From NCBI GenBank assembly GCA_963920665.1, contig OY987266.1, positions 24,044,248 through 24,108,247 of the forward strand: 64,000 bases of DNA. Direction: 5' to 3'. Positions 11,561 through 22,506 of this stretch are shown here, one piece after another; position 1 is the first letter of the stretch, and every line of letters starts with the position of its first letter. Below the pieces are notes generated by a model. It ran no database searches. It had not been told where the DNA came from and saw nothing but the letters and a program-made list of their open reading frames with translations. Origin of the DNA: Straminergon stramineum (taxonomy: Eukaryota > Streptophyta > Bryopsida > Hypnales > Calliergonaceae). The position numbers were made by a program, and so were the translations under genes.

Positions 11561-14500
11561 TAGAGACTAGTAGTCTCCCTTCATTTTATCAATGACATGT
11601 ACTTCTGCTATTAATCGGTTGCATCAAGTATTGATCCCTGGATGTAACTCACATCGGAGTGATAGGAACTTCGCCACTAGTTGGCCTACAGTTATATTTG
11701 TCGTTTGTGTACCTAGATCTTACAAGATGGAATATTTTTGTTGGCCGTAACTTAAAAGTAGATCTTCAATCCCTCTTTTCCTCCTCGATCGTCTAGTTAA
11801 AACACGCTTCTCCAATTTTGATCTCTTGCTAATATCTTGCTTAGGGTCTTTTGACAAAAAGTCTCTCTTGGTCATCATGATTTTTGGCTCAAACTCAATC
11901 ACATGACTGTTGTCTACCAATTCAAGTAGATTTACTTCAACCAACTTAACTGTGGATGAGGTAGCACGTTTATCTAAGTCCAAACAATCGTTGTGGTAGT
12001 GTCCTTTACAACCACACTAATGACAAGTTATGAACTACACTAATCTTGTCGAATTTGGCCGGTTGTCTCTACTTGGGCTTTTCAACCTGTTGTTGCTTAG
12101 ACTCTGTAATAAGAAGAATTTTAAATCTCTCATATCCGAAATGAGTTGTGAGATTTATGGGTCTTTAATCTTGGTCTTGGTTGTTGCTAGGCTAGTTGTT
12201 GTCTAATCAAGGCCAGATGTTGTTTGAGTGATGACTGGGGTTGTTTGTATCAATAGTGTAATAACAGATGTTGTTGTTGCTTTGACCACTTGAGGTTGAA
12301 TAATACTGTCAAGGTTCAATTCTTTCTTTTGCACTAGCATCAAGGCTGCTTCAAATGTTGTTGGTTCTTTCCACGATACAATTTCTTGAATTGACAGTTT
12401 CAACCCACTAATAAAACTCCTAAGAGCTAAAGCATTGTAGTATGGAAAAAGCCTAGAAAAAAAACCCCAAGGAATTCCCTAGTGGTGGTTCTTTAATTTG
12501 GGAAAGGTCAATTAGTCTATTGTTTTGTATCTAAGGTTACTTTTAACATAGGATACTCACTCACTTTAATAATTAAAGAAATAAAAGATTAATTTCATTA
12601 ATTGGTCCAAAGAATGTGTAATCAAATTCTAGCCTATTCTAGTATTCAGTCCAATTCCATGGATGTAGACACACGACATGACATTCCAATCCTATACTAG
12701 AATTCTAATGTCAATTTGTCAAGGGTATGTCAAATAGCCATGGCTCCTATTCTATCGACTTAATCATCCCACATATAATATATATATTGCCACATACATA
12801 CAATTGCAATTCTTTAATTACCTCTTCGATTTTAATCCATTGTCAATTGGTCTAGTAGCTAATTAATTAACCTAATTACTACCAATGCAATTATGCAAAA
12901 TCACAAATCTATAAGGTCAATTTGTCACAGTTTTACAAAGTATGCAAAAGTTTAAAGTTCATTCCTGTGAATTATGCTCTAGTCAATTAGACACAATTTT
13001 TTTCTTTCTCCAGCTCCATTTGTAGCTAGCAACAAGTCAATTGGTCCATTTTACAATATGTTAAACTCTCACAATCTATATAAATTTGCTATTCCGTCAA
13101 TTGGACTAGATACTCAAACAATAACTGATATTGTGGAAAAGTTATAAACTATTCCTAATTGATCATAATTAATGTCAAATTGTCAAGCACTTAGCTCCTA
13201 TATAACTTAATTGTCAATTGGCCAGTCCTACTTTAATTCCAAATTGTTAAGCCTTAACATTGATTTGTTACTCACATCATATCAAACTAACTACTTGACA
13301 TCTCAACTACCAACAACAACCCAAGCTACCACTTAAATATACTTAAGTCAATTTGCCAAATATTCCCAAAGTACTTGATTTCCTCATTTGCATGTCAATT
13401 TGTCCATTGTTCACATACACATAAACACCTTAATCCCAAATTATCTCTCACAAACAATTAGACTACAACGACAACCAATTTAACACACAATTGGACAACC
13501 GATTACAATCTTGAACCACTCCAAATAATTTAATTAACTCCCAATTCATATTGAATAATTACCATCATGCTAAATCATAAAATGAAACTAACCTATCCTA
13601 GATCAATAGACTCAATAACAAATGCCAAACCCTGGCTCACATAATCACATTCAAAATTTCAAACTATTTGACTTCTACAACTTCCTTTGTTAATCTCATG
13701 CTCATAGAAAGATACACTATCTATTTGACATCACAAACATGTGCCAAATTCATCTTAACACAATTTATGGACTCAATGGTCAAATTGACTTAAGCTCCAA
13801 CTTAAGAAAATATAATTATACCAATCCTTGATAATTTGACTACTCTCTTTCAAAGACCAATAGACATTATATAAACTTAAGCACTAATAAGTTGCTCACC
13901 AACTTAACTTCTACAATGCTCTCATAGCTTGACTATTAGATTGAAATTATTATAGTGAATAACACCAATCCTTGATTAATTGTCCTTCACGTACTAACCC
14001 CGCCAATCCTTGGCAAAATTGACCATTGAACTCATACACACACACAAGAAGCTAACTGCTTCACCACATAGAACACGACTAATTGACAATCAAGAAATTA
14101 TAATAGGATTAAGTCAATCGCTGGCTTAATTACAAAATTAATGCACTCCTTAAATATCTAAGTTGTTTGCAATGAAAAAAGACAATTTGACCAACCTTAC
14201 AGCTTCTCAACTATTGGACAAACAACAAAATACTAACAACCGCCAATCCCTGGCTAAATTGAAGAATACTAAAAGAATGTCAATCACTGGCAATTAGACA
14301 AAAACTACAAAAGCCAATCACTAGCTACACACTTGAATAGATGAATAGACAGATTTGCATTAAAATTGAAGGAATGCACAAGTACATTAGACAAAGGCGA
14401 GCAATCACTGCAAATGCCAAGAGAGAGCAATGAAAATCACAGTTGATTAGTTTTATGCTTCTTGGCCATAACTAACTCACAGTTAACTATAATGTCTATT

Positions 14501-15036
14501 TGTCTAACTACCTTGATTCCAAGTTAACCCTAACTCCCTATCCGACTGTCCAATGGTCCTTTTCATATTAATATGTCTATTTGACCTAATTCGCGTTCTA
14601 TTCAACTGTAAAGTTATCTTAACTGGTCCATTAGTCTTTTACTTTCAAAAATTGCAAAAGTAACCAAAAAAGTAGGTCTACAAGCATCGACATTGTGCAT
14701 ATTGTCAATGGTATTAACATGAGATTCAAAAACATTCTCAACTTGTATGTTTGACATTGCACTAAGACTATGTTGAATTTGAGCTTAAAGTTCACGAATT
14801 CTTTTGCTAAATTGACGCACTCTCTCTTCTGATTGTTGTCTAATCAGGCTCAAAGTACCCAAGAGATTTTGATAACTCTCATGCTCTTGAAACTCAAATA
14901 CCAAAGCCATGGTTAAATTGTGCCATGATGATCTCGTGGAAGTGGACTGCCTATTGTACCAAAAAGATGCAGTATTGTCTAAATGAATTGGTAGTAGCTC
15001 AAGCCAACTCTCCTTGTTTCTATCACCATTGGCCAT
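11561..15036 (-). pseudogene. Ty3/gypsy gag remnant, split by a solo LTR
   Basis: The N-terminal part (14785-15036) shows a gypsy-type capsid segment with HLDNTASFWYNRQ, SWHNLTMALVFEF and SEERVRQFSKRIREL. After the solo LTR (12436-14682) the capsid continues as LRSFISGLKLSIQEI and EPTTFEAALMLVQKKEL (12203-12435). A nucleic-acid-binding zinc knuckle of CCHC type (CGCKGHYHNDC) lies near 12000-12030, with a stop codon in place of its third residue. The frame 11720-11983 continues towards the protease. The extreme N terminus is missing or decayed beyond the hAT-like insertion. Confidence 0.75.
12436..14682. mobile_element. 2.25-kb solo LTR in gag with dispersed CAATTGG/CCAATC motifs
   Basis: The termini are TGTAG and CTACA, flanked by an exact 5-bp duplication AGCAT (12431-12435 and 14683-14687). 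The gag frame continues in register across the target. It is AT-rich with no coding capacity. Throughout it repeats TCAATTGG or TCAATTTG with GTC or CC neighbours (such as 12597, 12835, 13032, 13096, 13210), and from about 13820 to 14330 variants of CCAATCNNTGGC. No internal direct LTRs were found, so a solo LTR is the simplest reading. Confidence 0.75.
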
Positions 15037-15254
15037 GCATGCTCATTCAGGGTTGTTCTGTCAAACATGTTTTGGGGTTTGGGTGTCGAGTTGTTCGTCT
15101 GATGTCGCATGTCGTATAAGACGAGTGTCGCATATATGAGACAAATTTGATGAGCGCAAAATTAGGGTTTAGGATTTTCGGGCAGGGCAACCAAGATTTT
15201 TATCTTACGTGGCGGGTTGTCAACAGTGACGTGGAAAGCTTTGACCACGTCACC

Positions 15255-15690
15255 ATAGGCGACTGCAGGTGGGGTGACTACGGGTCCTAGAATGAGGGCG
15301 ACTACGGGTTCAATCTAGGGCAACTACAGGTCGGGGGGGGGAGGGGGGGCGAGTGCAGGTGGGGTGCGTGCGGGGAAGATGGGGCGACCGCAGGTCCTAG
15401 AATGAGGGTGACTGCGGATTCAATCCGAGGCGACTACAGGTCCAATCCAGGGCGACTATAGGTCGAGGGGGGGTAAGTGCGGGTAGAAGGGGGCGACTAC
15501 GGGTCTAGGGGGGTGAGTGCGAGTCTAGGGGGGGCAAATGTGGGTAGAAGGGGGCTTAGGGGGGCGACCACAGGTCATTTCTTGGGCGACCACAGCTGAT
15601 GGGGCAACTGCAGGTCTCAGACTCAAGAGGTCTTCTAGTTCATGACGATGGAGGCGGCTGCGTATGGGGCGACCGCGGGTCAGGGGCGCC
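15255..15690 (+). repeat. Left subterminal GGCGAC..GGGT modules of the hAT-like element
   Basis: Many copies of GGCGACTACGGGTC and variants (GGCGACTGCAGGT, GCGACCACAGGTC) occur on the + strand, separated by 5-25 bases including G runs. The same module recurs in the central array, and in reverse orientation close to the right end. Confidence 0.75.
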
Positions 15691-15857
15691 AAAAAACATG
15701 AGTTTGAGTTTCCCCCCTTACAAAGTGGAGGGAAGGCATTCAAACTTTTCAAGTACCGCTCCCCCCTTTTCTGAGGAATAACTCCAGAAAATCCTAAAAC
15801 TGAGGCATTCAATACTAAGTGATCAAAAGTTAATTAAGTAATAAAGAAAGCAAATTG

Positions 15858-16340
15858 GTTTAGGAAGTGGAGATTTGGAAAAGCCCTTTTTCCTAACATT
15901 TCATTTCTCCTTCATCCATCCTTGTGGTCATGTCAAATTCAACATAACCATTTCCTATTTTAATTTTTGGAGGGCGTGCATTGAGAGGAGACCTTCCCTT
16001 TTGGGGGAAATCATGTACAAAAAAAATACTAACACCGTGGGATGCACGAAGAAGAAATCTTCTTATCTACATAAGAAGTGGTTTAAGAAATGGAGACTTG
16101 GGGAAGCTCTTCTCCTTGACATTTTATTTTTCCTTTGTGGTCATGTCAAATTCAATGTGACCATTTCCTATTTTAATTTTTCGAGGGAGTACATTGAGAG
16201 GAGACCTTTCCTTTTGGGGGAAACCATGTACAAAAAAATACTAACAGTGTGGGATGCATGAAGAAGAAATCTTTTTATCTACATAAGAAATGGTTTACGA
16301 AATGGAGACTTGGGGAAGCCCTTCTCCTCATCATTTCATT
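15858..16340 (+). repeat. Tandem repeat, ~215-bp unit, 2.2 copies
   Basis: Units start at about 15858, 16078 and 16289 with GTTTAAGAAATGGAGACTTG and variants. They share TGTGGTCATGTCAAATTCAA, TTGAGAGGAGACC and a trailing GGGATGCATGAAGAAGAAAT. The short ORF through the unit is not convincing as a gene. Confidence 0.8.
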
Positions 16341-16631
16341 TTCCATCCTCCAACATAGGAATTTCAATATAGTCCTCCCCTTGATACATCAAGGGGATTT
16401 AAAACATATTTGAAGGGGTGAATGAATATTCAATTTATTGAAGATTAAAAAGTTAGGAAATGACACTTTGAATGGTTTTTATCTTACAAGTACAAGGTTT
16501 AGGAGTTCAAACTTTTTTACGACATATAATGAAAAGCAACTCACATGTGTGTGTCATTTTATCCATCCTAAAAAATAGAAGTACATTACTTTTGGACTCG
16601 CATACATGGAGAAGGTCCATGGTTTTTCTAT

Positions 16632-16672
16632 AGGGTTTAGGGTATAGGGTTAGGGTTTAGGGTTTGGAAAAC
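16632..16672 (+). repeat. Interstitial telomere-like tract
   Basis: TAGGGTTTAGGGTATAGGGT followed by TAGGGTTTAGGGTTT is a short run of the plant telomere repeat TTTAGGG with slips. It lies inside the hAT-like element. Shorter pieces occur near 15163, 32704 and 51139. Confidence 0.8.
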
Positions 16673-16869
16673 CCTCTTCAATTTTTCTAATTAGTCATAC
16701 TAAAATTTATGTATTTATAGACTAATTTTGTAGTATTAACTAACTATGAGCATTGAAGGACATGTCAATTATAGTGTATGGAAGATGCAATTAAGCTTGA
16801 CTTCATTAGAGTTGGAGATGGCTCACATCTCGTGGTATGTTGGTCCCTGCACTAACGTGACTTTAAGAT

Positions 16870-19800
16870 AGAGGTGACTATAGGTCATGGGCGAGTTCAG
16901 GTCTTGGGCGACCGTGGGTGGAGGCGAATTCGAGTCTTGTTGCTATTGAGCCCAATTTGGTGGATTGGGGGGCGACCTCGGGTCTTGGGCGACCGCGGGT
17001 GAGGGCGAGTTCAAGTCTTGTTGTTGTTGAGCCCAATTTGGTGGAATGGGGGGCGACTTCAGGTGGAGGCGACCTCGGGTCTCAGGCAAGTTCAGGTCTT
17101 GGGCAACCGCAGGTGAGGGCGCATTCAAGTCTTGTTGTTGTTGAGCCCAATTTGGTGGATTGGGAGGCGACTTCAGGTGGAGGCGACCTCAGGTCTTGGG
17201 CAACCGCAGGTGAGGGCGCATTCAAGTCTTGTTGTTGTTGAGCCCAATTTGGTGGATTGGGAGGCGACTTCAGGTGGAGGCGACCGCAGGTGAAGGTGCG
17301 TTCAAGTCTTGTTGTTGTTGAGCCAATTTGGTGGAATGGGGGGCGACTTCGGGTGCGGGGCGACCTCGAGTCTTGGGCGAGTTCAGGTCTTGGGCGACCG
17401 CAGGTGAGGGCGCGTTCAAGTCTTGTTGATGTTGAGCCCAATTTGGTGGATTGGGGGGCAACCTCGGGTCTTGGGCGACCGCGAGTGAGGGCGAGTTCAA
17501 GTCTTGTTGTTGTTGAGCCCAGTTTGGTGGATTGGGGGGCGACTTCGGGTAGGGGGCAACCTCGGGTCTTGGGTGACCTCGGGTCTTGGGCGACCGCGGG
17601 TGAAGGCGCGTTCAAGTCTTGTTGTTGTTGAGCCCAATTTGGTGGAATGGGGGGCGACTTCGGGTGCGGGGCGACCTCGGGTCTTGGGCGAGTTCAGGTC
17701 TTGGGCGACCGCGGGTGAGGGCACGTTCAAGTCTTGTTGTTGTTGAGCCCAATTTGGTGGATTGGGGGGCAACTTCAGGTGGGGGCGACCGCGGGTGAGG
17801 GCGAGTTCAAGTCTTGTTGTTGTTGAGCCCAGTTTGGTGGATTGGGGGGCGACTTCGGGTAGGGGGCAACCTCGGGTCTTGGGCGAGTTCAGGTCTTGGG
17901 CGAGTTCAGGTCTTGGGCGACCGCGGGTGAAGGCGCGTTCAAGTCTTGTTGATGTTGAGCCCAATTTGGTGGAATAGGGAGCGACCTCAGGTCTTGGGCG
18001 AGTTCAGGTCTCGGGCGACCGCGGGTGAGGGCGCGTTCAAGTCTTGTTGTTGTTGAGCCCAATTTGGTGGATTGGGGGGCAACCTCGGGTCTTGGGCGAC
18101 CGCGGGTGAGGGTGCGTTCAAGTCTTGTTGTTGTTGAGCCAATTTGGTGGAATGGGGGGCGACTTCGGGTGCGGGGCGACCTCGGATCTTGGGCGAGTTT
18201 AGGTCTTGGGCGACCGCGGGTGAGGGCGCGTTCAAGTCTTGTTGATGTTGAGCCCAATTTGGTGGAATGGGGGGCGACCTCGGGTCTTGGGCGAGTTCAG
18301 GTCTCGGGCGACCGCGGGTGAGGGCGTGTTCAAGTCTTGTTGTTGTTGAGCCCAATTTGGTGGATTGGGGGGCAACCTCGGGTCTTGGGCGACCGCGGGT
18401 GAGGGCGCGTTCAAGTCTTGTTGTTGTTGAGCCAATTTGGTGGAATGGGGGGCGACTTCGGGTGCGGGGCGACCTCGGGTCTTGGGCGAGTTCAGGTCTT
18501 GGGCGACCGCGGGTGAAGGCGCTTTCAAGTCTTGTTGATGTTGAGCCCAATTTGGTGGAATGGGGGGCGACTTCGGGTGCGGGGCGACCTCGGGTCTTGG
18601 GCTAGTTCAGGTCTTGGGCGACCGCGGGTGAGGGCGCGTTCAAGTCTTGTTGTTGTTGAGCCCAATTTGGTGGAATGGGGGGCGACTTCGGGTGCGGGGC
18701 GACCTCGGGTCTTGGGCTAGTTCAGGTCTTGGGCAACCGCGGGTGAGGGTGCGTTCAAGTCTTGTTGTTGTTGAGCCCAATTTGGTGGAATGGGGGGCGA
18801 CTTCAGGTGGGGGCGACCGCGGATGAGGGCATGTTCAAGTCTTGTTGTTGTTGAGCCCAATTTGGTGGATTGGGGGGCAACCTCGGGTCTTGGGCGACCG
18901 CGGGTGAGGGCGCGTTCAAGTCTTGTTGTTGTTGAGCCCAATTTGGTGGAATGGGGGGCGACTTCGGGTGCGGGGCGACCTCGGGTCTTGGGTGAGTTCA
19001 GGTCTTGGGCAACCGCGGGTGAAGGCGCTTTCAAGTCTTGTTGTTGTTGAGCCCAATTTGGTGGAATGGGGGGCGACTTCAAGTGGGGGCGACCGCGGGT
19101 GAGGGCATGTTCAAGTCTTGTTGTTGTTGAGCCCAATTTGGTGGAATGGGGGGCGACTTCGGGTAGGGGGCGAACTCGGGTCTCGGTCGAGTTCAGGTCT
19201 TGGGCGACCGCGGGTGAGGGCGCGTTCAAGTCTTGTTGTTGTTGAGCCCAATTTGGTGGATTGGGGGGCGACTTCGGGTGGGGGCGACCTCGGGTTTTGG
19301 GCGACCACGGGTGAAGGCGCGTTCAAGTCTTGTTGTTGTTGAGCCCAATTTGGTGGAATGGGGGGCGACTTCGGGTGCGGGGCGACCTTGGGTCTTGGGC
19401 GAGTTTAGGTCTTGGGCGACCGCGGGTGAGGGCGCGTTCAAGTCTTGTTGTTATTGAGCCCAATTTGGTGGATTGGAGGGCGACTTCGGGTCTTGGGCGA
19501 CCGCTAGTGAGGGCGAGTTCAAGTCTTGTTGTTGTTGAGCCCAATTTCGTGGATTGGGGGGCAAACTCGGGTCTTGGGCGACCGCGGGTGAGGGCGAGTT
19601 CAAGTCTTATTGTTGTTGAGCCCAGTTTGGTGGATTGGGGGGCGACTTCGGGTAGGGGGCAACCTCAGGTCTTGGGCGACCACGGGTGAGGGCGCGTTCA
19701 AGTCTTGTTGTTGTTGAGCCCAATTTGGTGGATTGGGGGGCGACTTCGGGTGGGGGGCAACCTCAGGTCTTGGGCGAGTTCAGGTCTTAGGCGACTGCAG

Positions 19801-19965
19801 GTGAGGGCGAGTTCAAGTCTTATTGTTCTTGAACCCAATTTGGTGGAATGGAGGGCGACTTCGGGTGCGGGGCAACCTCGGGTCTTGGGCGAGTTCAGGT
19901 CTTGGGCGACCGCAGGTGAGGGCGAGTTCAAGTCTTATTGTTGTTGAGCCCAATTTGGTTGAACC
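16870..19965 (+). repeat. GC-rich minisatellite array, about 31 units of 74-131 bp
   Basis: Each unit has a fixed core (CAAGTCTTGTTGTTGTTGAG then CCCAATTTGGTGGAWTGGGG) followed by one to three modules of GGCGACYTCGGGT or GGCGACCGCGGGTGAGGGCG joined by TCTTGGGCGAGTTCAGG. Unit length varies mainly by module number. The array is nearly free of stops in several frames on both strands, so it produces long artefactual ORFs. Confidence 0.9.
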
Positions 19966-20029
19966 CGCGGTTTGCAAGGGGCGCATGCAGATATCAGGGA
20001 GTGACCATGGGTCTGGTAGGGCGCATTTG

Positions 20030-20445
20030 GGTCCAAGGCGACTACGGGTCCACGGGCTATTACTTGTCTTGGACAAGGCGACTGCAGGTCTAGGGGCGAC
20101 TGCGGGTCCTTTGGAGGGCGACTGCAGGTCTTGGAGAGGGCAACTGCGGGTTCTGGGCAGGGCAACTGCGGGTCCAAGGGCGCCTGTGGGTCCTCTAGTG
20201 GGCGACTGCAGGTCTTTTGAGGCGCGTGCGGGTCCCCTGGGAGGCGACTACGAGTCTTTTGGGGCACCTGCGGGTATTTGTGAGGCGTTACTCTCTTTAG
20301 GCTCCGACTTCATGTCTTTGCCTCGCAAGTCGCCAAGTACTTCCCACCCGCGGTCGCCTACCAGCTTGAACCCGAAGTCGCCCTATCGATAATTGCCTAC
20401 ACCCGTGGTCGCCCACACCCAAGGTCGCCCACACCCGCATGCACC
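20030..20445. repeat. Right subterminal modules, with orientation switch
   Basis: From about 20036 to 20275 the modules read GGCGACTGCAGGTC on the + strand. From about 20330 to 20440 they read as the complement (ACCCGCGGTCGCC, ACCCGAAGTCGCCC, ACCCGTGGTCGCCC). The outermost copies at both ends of the element therefore face one another. Confidence 0.75.
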
Positions 20446-20919
20446 CCTTTAGAATGCCACGTAGAAGACACGTGTTTGCCACATGGCATCCAGGTGGCCT
20501 CACGGGTAGGGTGAATTTTAAAAAAAAAGTCAAAGCTAAGTTTGACTCTATTAGACAGACAAGAGGGTCTACTTGACGTGTTGGACGTCATGTTCGTTGT
20601 GTTGTCGAACTGTCCGCCGAAACAACCATGTGCTCATTTGTATTACTTCAAAAATCATTCAAGGTCCTCTCTTTCTTTCCTATCAAAAACAAGTATAGAT
20701 ATCATTGTGACTACAATTGGTAACTTATTATTTAAATTGATAAAGTTAGGTTTAATATTTCATCCCATGTCTTGTTCTTGTTGTTTCAAAAAATGTGACT
20801 ACAATGTTTATTTGTAATAGAATGTCAACGATTCTTCTCTTTCTGAATTACAATTTCTGCACATCTATCTCGCATTTTGTAAAGGTTAAATTATCGATAA
20901 GTAGACTTTGCTCACTACG

Positions 20920-21326
20920 GGTGTATATTCATTCATTTTGGGCCACTTCATCAGCTTCTTGATTCATGTCCCTTAGAATATGGCATATCTCCAATGATTC
21001 AAAGTCTTATTTTAATCTTATAATAGCCGTGTGATATGGTCGCAAGTTTTCTGCACGCACCTCCCAATTTCTGGGGACCTGATTACAAACTAGCTTTGAG
21101 TCACTGTGCACTTGTAATTTTTGAATTTTTTTACTCTTGGCTATCTCCAAACCAAGTAATTAATCAACGCCGCATATTCTGATTCATTACATATTAGTTT
21201 CTTGTCTAAATCTTGGTGGAAAACTTCCTTCACTTTGGAAGGGCTTTCTAAAACTACTTCGGCATCAGACCCCGCAGCTTTTGAACTGGAACTATCAAAA
21301 TTTAATTTCCAAGTATACATTGACAA
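20920..21326 (-). pseudogene. RNase H type I domain remnant upstream of gag
   Basis: The frame 21141-21326 reads WKLNFDSSSS, AEVVLESPSK and CNESEYAALI. After a frameshift near 21150 the domain continues as VHSDSKLVCNQV and NWEVRAENLRPYH, then past one stop as ICHILRDMNQEADEVA. These match the four acidic catalytic positions of RNase H (Asp in NFDSS, Glu in NESEY, Asp in HSDSK, Asp in EADEVA). It is distinct from the RNase H at 8412-8777. Its place between the PBS side and gag is unusual. It could be a Tat-type extra RNase H that was moved, or part of an unrecognised older insertion. Confidence 0.7.
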
Positions 21327-21787
21327 TCAAGATTTTCTCCTTTTAAAATTTCTCTCTTACCCAATCACATGCACATATTAGGGTTCCTGGAAAAGAAAAG
21401 ACAACTTAGCAAATGAATCCTCTTCTGCAAAAAACTAGGGATTGACTTAAAGGCCATATTCATTATATTGAAACCTTTTGTAGTCTCAATTTTATCCTCG
21501 ACTTGAGGATAAACCGTTTTATCTCTTTACTGGTATTTTTTTATAAATAGGTAACAACACCAACTTTTAGAGTTTTATTATAGGGTCACTATTTGAGCAT
21601 TATTTATTTTTGGTTTCAATTACTATTTTTTTAAATGAATTTTCCAATAACTAGCATTCTATCTCAAAATCTGCGAAAAGTCTCAATACAACAAATATGG
21701 CCTTACTTCGTCGTAATCAGCTAACTCCATGAAGTAGCTTGTAGGTGCGTTAAAAACTCCGTATGCGTGCATTACAAAATTGGTAGA

Positions 21788-22169
21788 CTATTCAACTTCT
21801 TTAGATACTTGCGGCAATACTGATGCTTCAATTGGATCTAAATTTAAATTAACAAATCTATTTATTAAAAGTAAATGATTCTCGCCCACACTTCTATCTT
21901 CATCCACCGTAATCAAGTCAACCACCTCTTCGCCATAATCCCCTGCTTGGGGTGCGGTGACGAAACACATTTGTGCAGATTTAACTCATACTAAATTTTA
22001 TCCACATGCTCATTCTCTCATGTCGCCTTATCAACCTCCTAGTATCAACATTGGGTCTTTCACACAAAATTAAGCCAACCTTCCTTCCACCAAGTTGCTT
22101 CCCCAAATGTGCAAATTTCTTCTCGGCTCTCAACTTTTGACAAATTCTTAAGAAGTCCCGGCTATGCAA
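21788..22169 (-). other. Unrecognised short frames next to the 5' LTR
   Basis: Two adjoining minus-strand frames (21981-22169 and 21788-21970) follow the PBS-like site. The first is basic, with RRLIRRHERM. The second is acidic, with DLITVDEDRSVGEN. I recognise neither. They may be the decayed start of the element's polyprotein, linked to the RNase H domain below them. Confidence 0.3.
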
Positions 22170-22175
22170 CCAAAA
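22158..22175 (-). other. Primer-binding-site-like sequence
   Basis: Immediately inside the 5' LTR the minus strand reads TTTTGGTTGCATAGCCGGG. It resembles the common plant PBS TGGTATCAGAGC only in part, so either it has decayed or another tRNA primes. Confidence 0.45.
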
Positions 22176-22501
22176 TGATATGATAGAATAATTTTAGGAT
22201 TCAACACACTCATGTTCAAAATCAAAGTAACAGTTCTTTTATTAATCAGATCCTTAGATACAGATACATGTTTCTTCCTCACTCATTCCTTGCATTCTCT
22301 CCTTTTTCACCTTTTTTTCCCATCGCTCTTGACCCCTAGTTTGTAACCGAAATTCCTCCAAAGACACAATATGACCACAATAGTAACTAACCAAACCCTT
22401 CATATGATAACAGACGGTGATCACCTCAATGGATGAATTATCAATTAGTGTCTATTTTGCATGGAAAGAATATGACAGGTCAAGCCCAAATTAGCTAACT
22501 G
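22176..22501 (-). repeat. 5' LTR of the Ty3/gypsy element
   Basis: It matches 6555-6878 over its whole length. On the + strand it starts TGATATGATAGAATAATTTT and is followed by the target duplication AGTGC at 22502-22506. Differences from the other LTR are mostly C/T and G/A changes. Confidence 0.8.
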
Positions 22502-22506
22502 AGTGC

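Larger units (their letters stand above)
15048..20630. mobile_element. Non-autonomous hAT-like DNA transposon, 5.6 kb, filled with minisatellites
   Basis: It is flanked by an exact 8-bp duplication TGCTCATT (15040-15047 and 20631-20638), the size made by hAT transposases. The ends are inverted repeats, CAGGGTTGTTCTG on the left and CATGGTTGTTTCG (complement of 20618-20630) on the right; hAT ends often begin CAGGG. No transposase domain is visible. The content is GGCGAC..GGGT modules at both ends, a 2.2-copy ~215-bp tandem, a telomere-like tract and a 3-kb array. It lies near the 5' end of the Ty3 gag region. Confidence 0.75.
6555..22501 (-). mobile_element. Ty3/gypsy LTR retrotransposon, degenerate, with three nested insertions
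   Basis: The two ~325-bp LTRs are 6555-6878 and 22176-22501, with a 5-bp duplication AGTGC at 6550-6554 and 22502-22506. A polypurine tract (complement of 6879-6892) adjoins the left LTR and a PBS-like sequence adjoins the right one, so the element reads on the minus strand. Order of remnants: RNase H-like domain, gag, protease, reverse transcriptase, RNase H, integrase. Integrase after RNase H places it in Ty3/gypsy rather than Ty1/copia. By eye the LTRs differ at roughly a tenth of sites plus small indels, so the insertion is old. All genes carry stops or frameshifts. Three later elements interrupt it at 9124-10245, 12436-14682 and 15048-20630. Confidence 0.85.

Noticed and set aside
16918..19947. 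Many long ORFs on both strands (for example minus 17082-17615, 17987-18550, 18717-19229) with repeated TRLERALTRGRPRPE or SSLVVVEPNLVDWG
   Set aside because: They are translations of the minisatellite in different frames. Open frames occur on both strands at once, the repeat unit is not a multiple of three, and no start or domain is conserved.
16870..19965. Array resembling a CRISPR-like repeat/spacer pattern
   Set aside because: Unit length varies, the 'spacers' are themselves repeats of one module, and the host is a plant nuclear genome.
15048..20630. Mutator-like or CACTA assignment of the 5.6-kb element
   Set aside because: Mutator elements give 9-bp and CACTA 3-bp duplications. Here the exact duplication is 8 bp and the ends start CAGGG.
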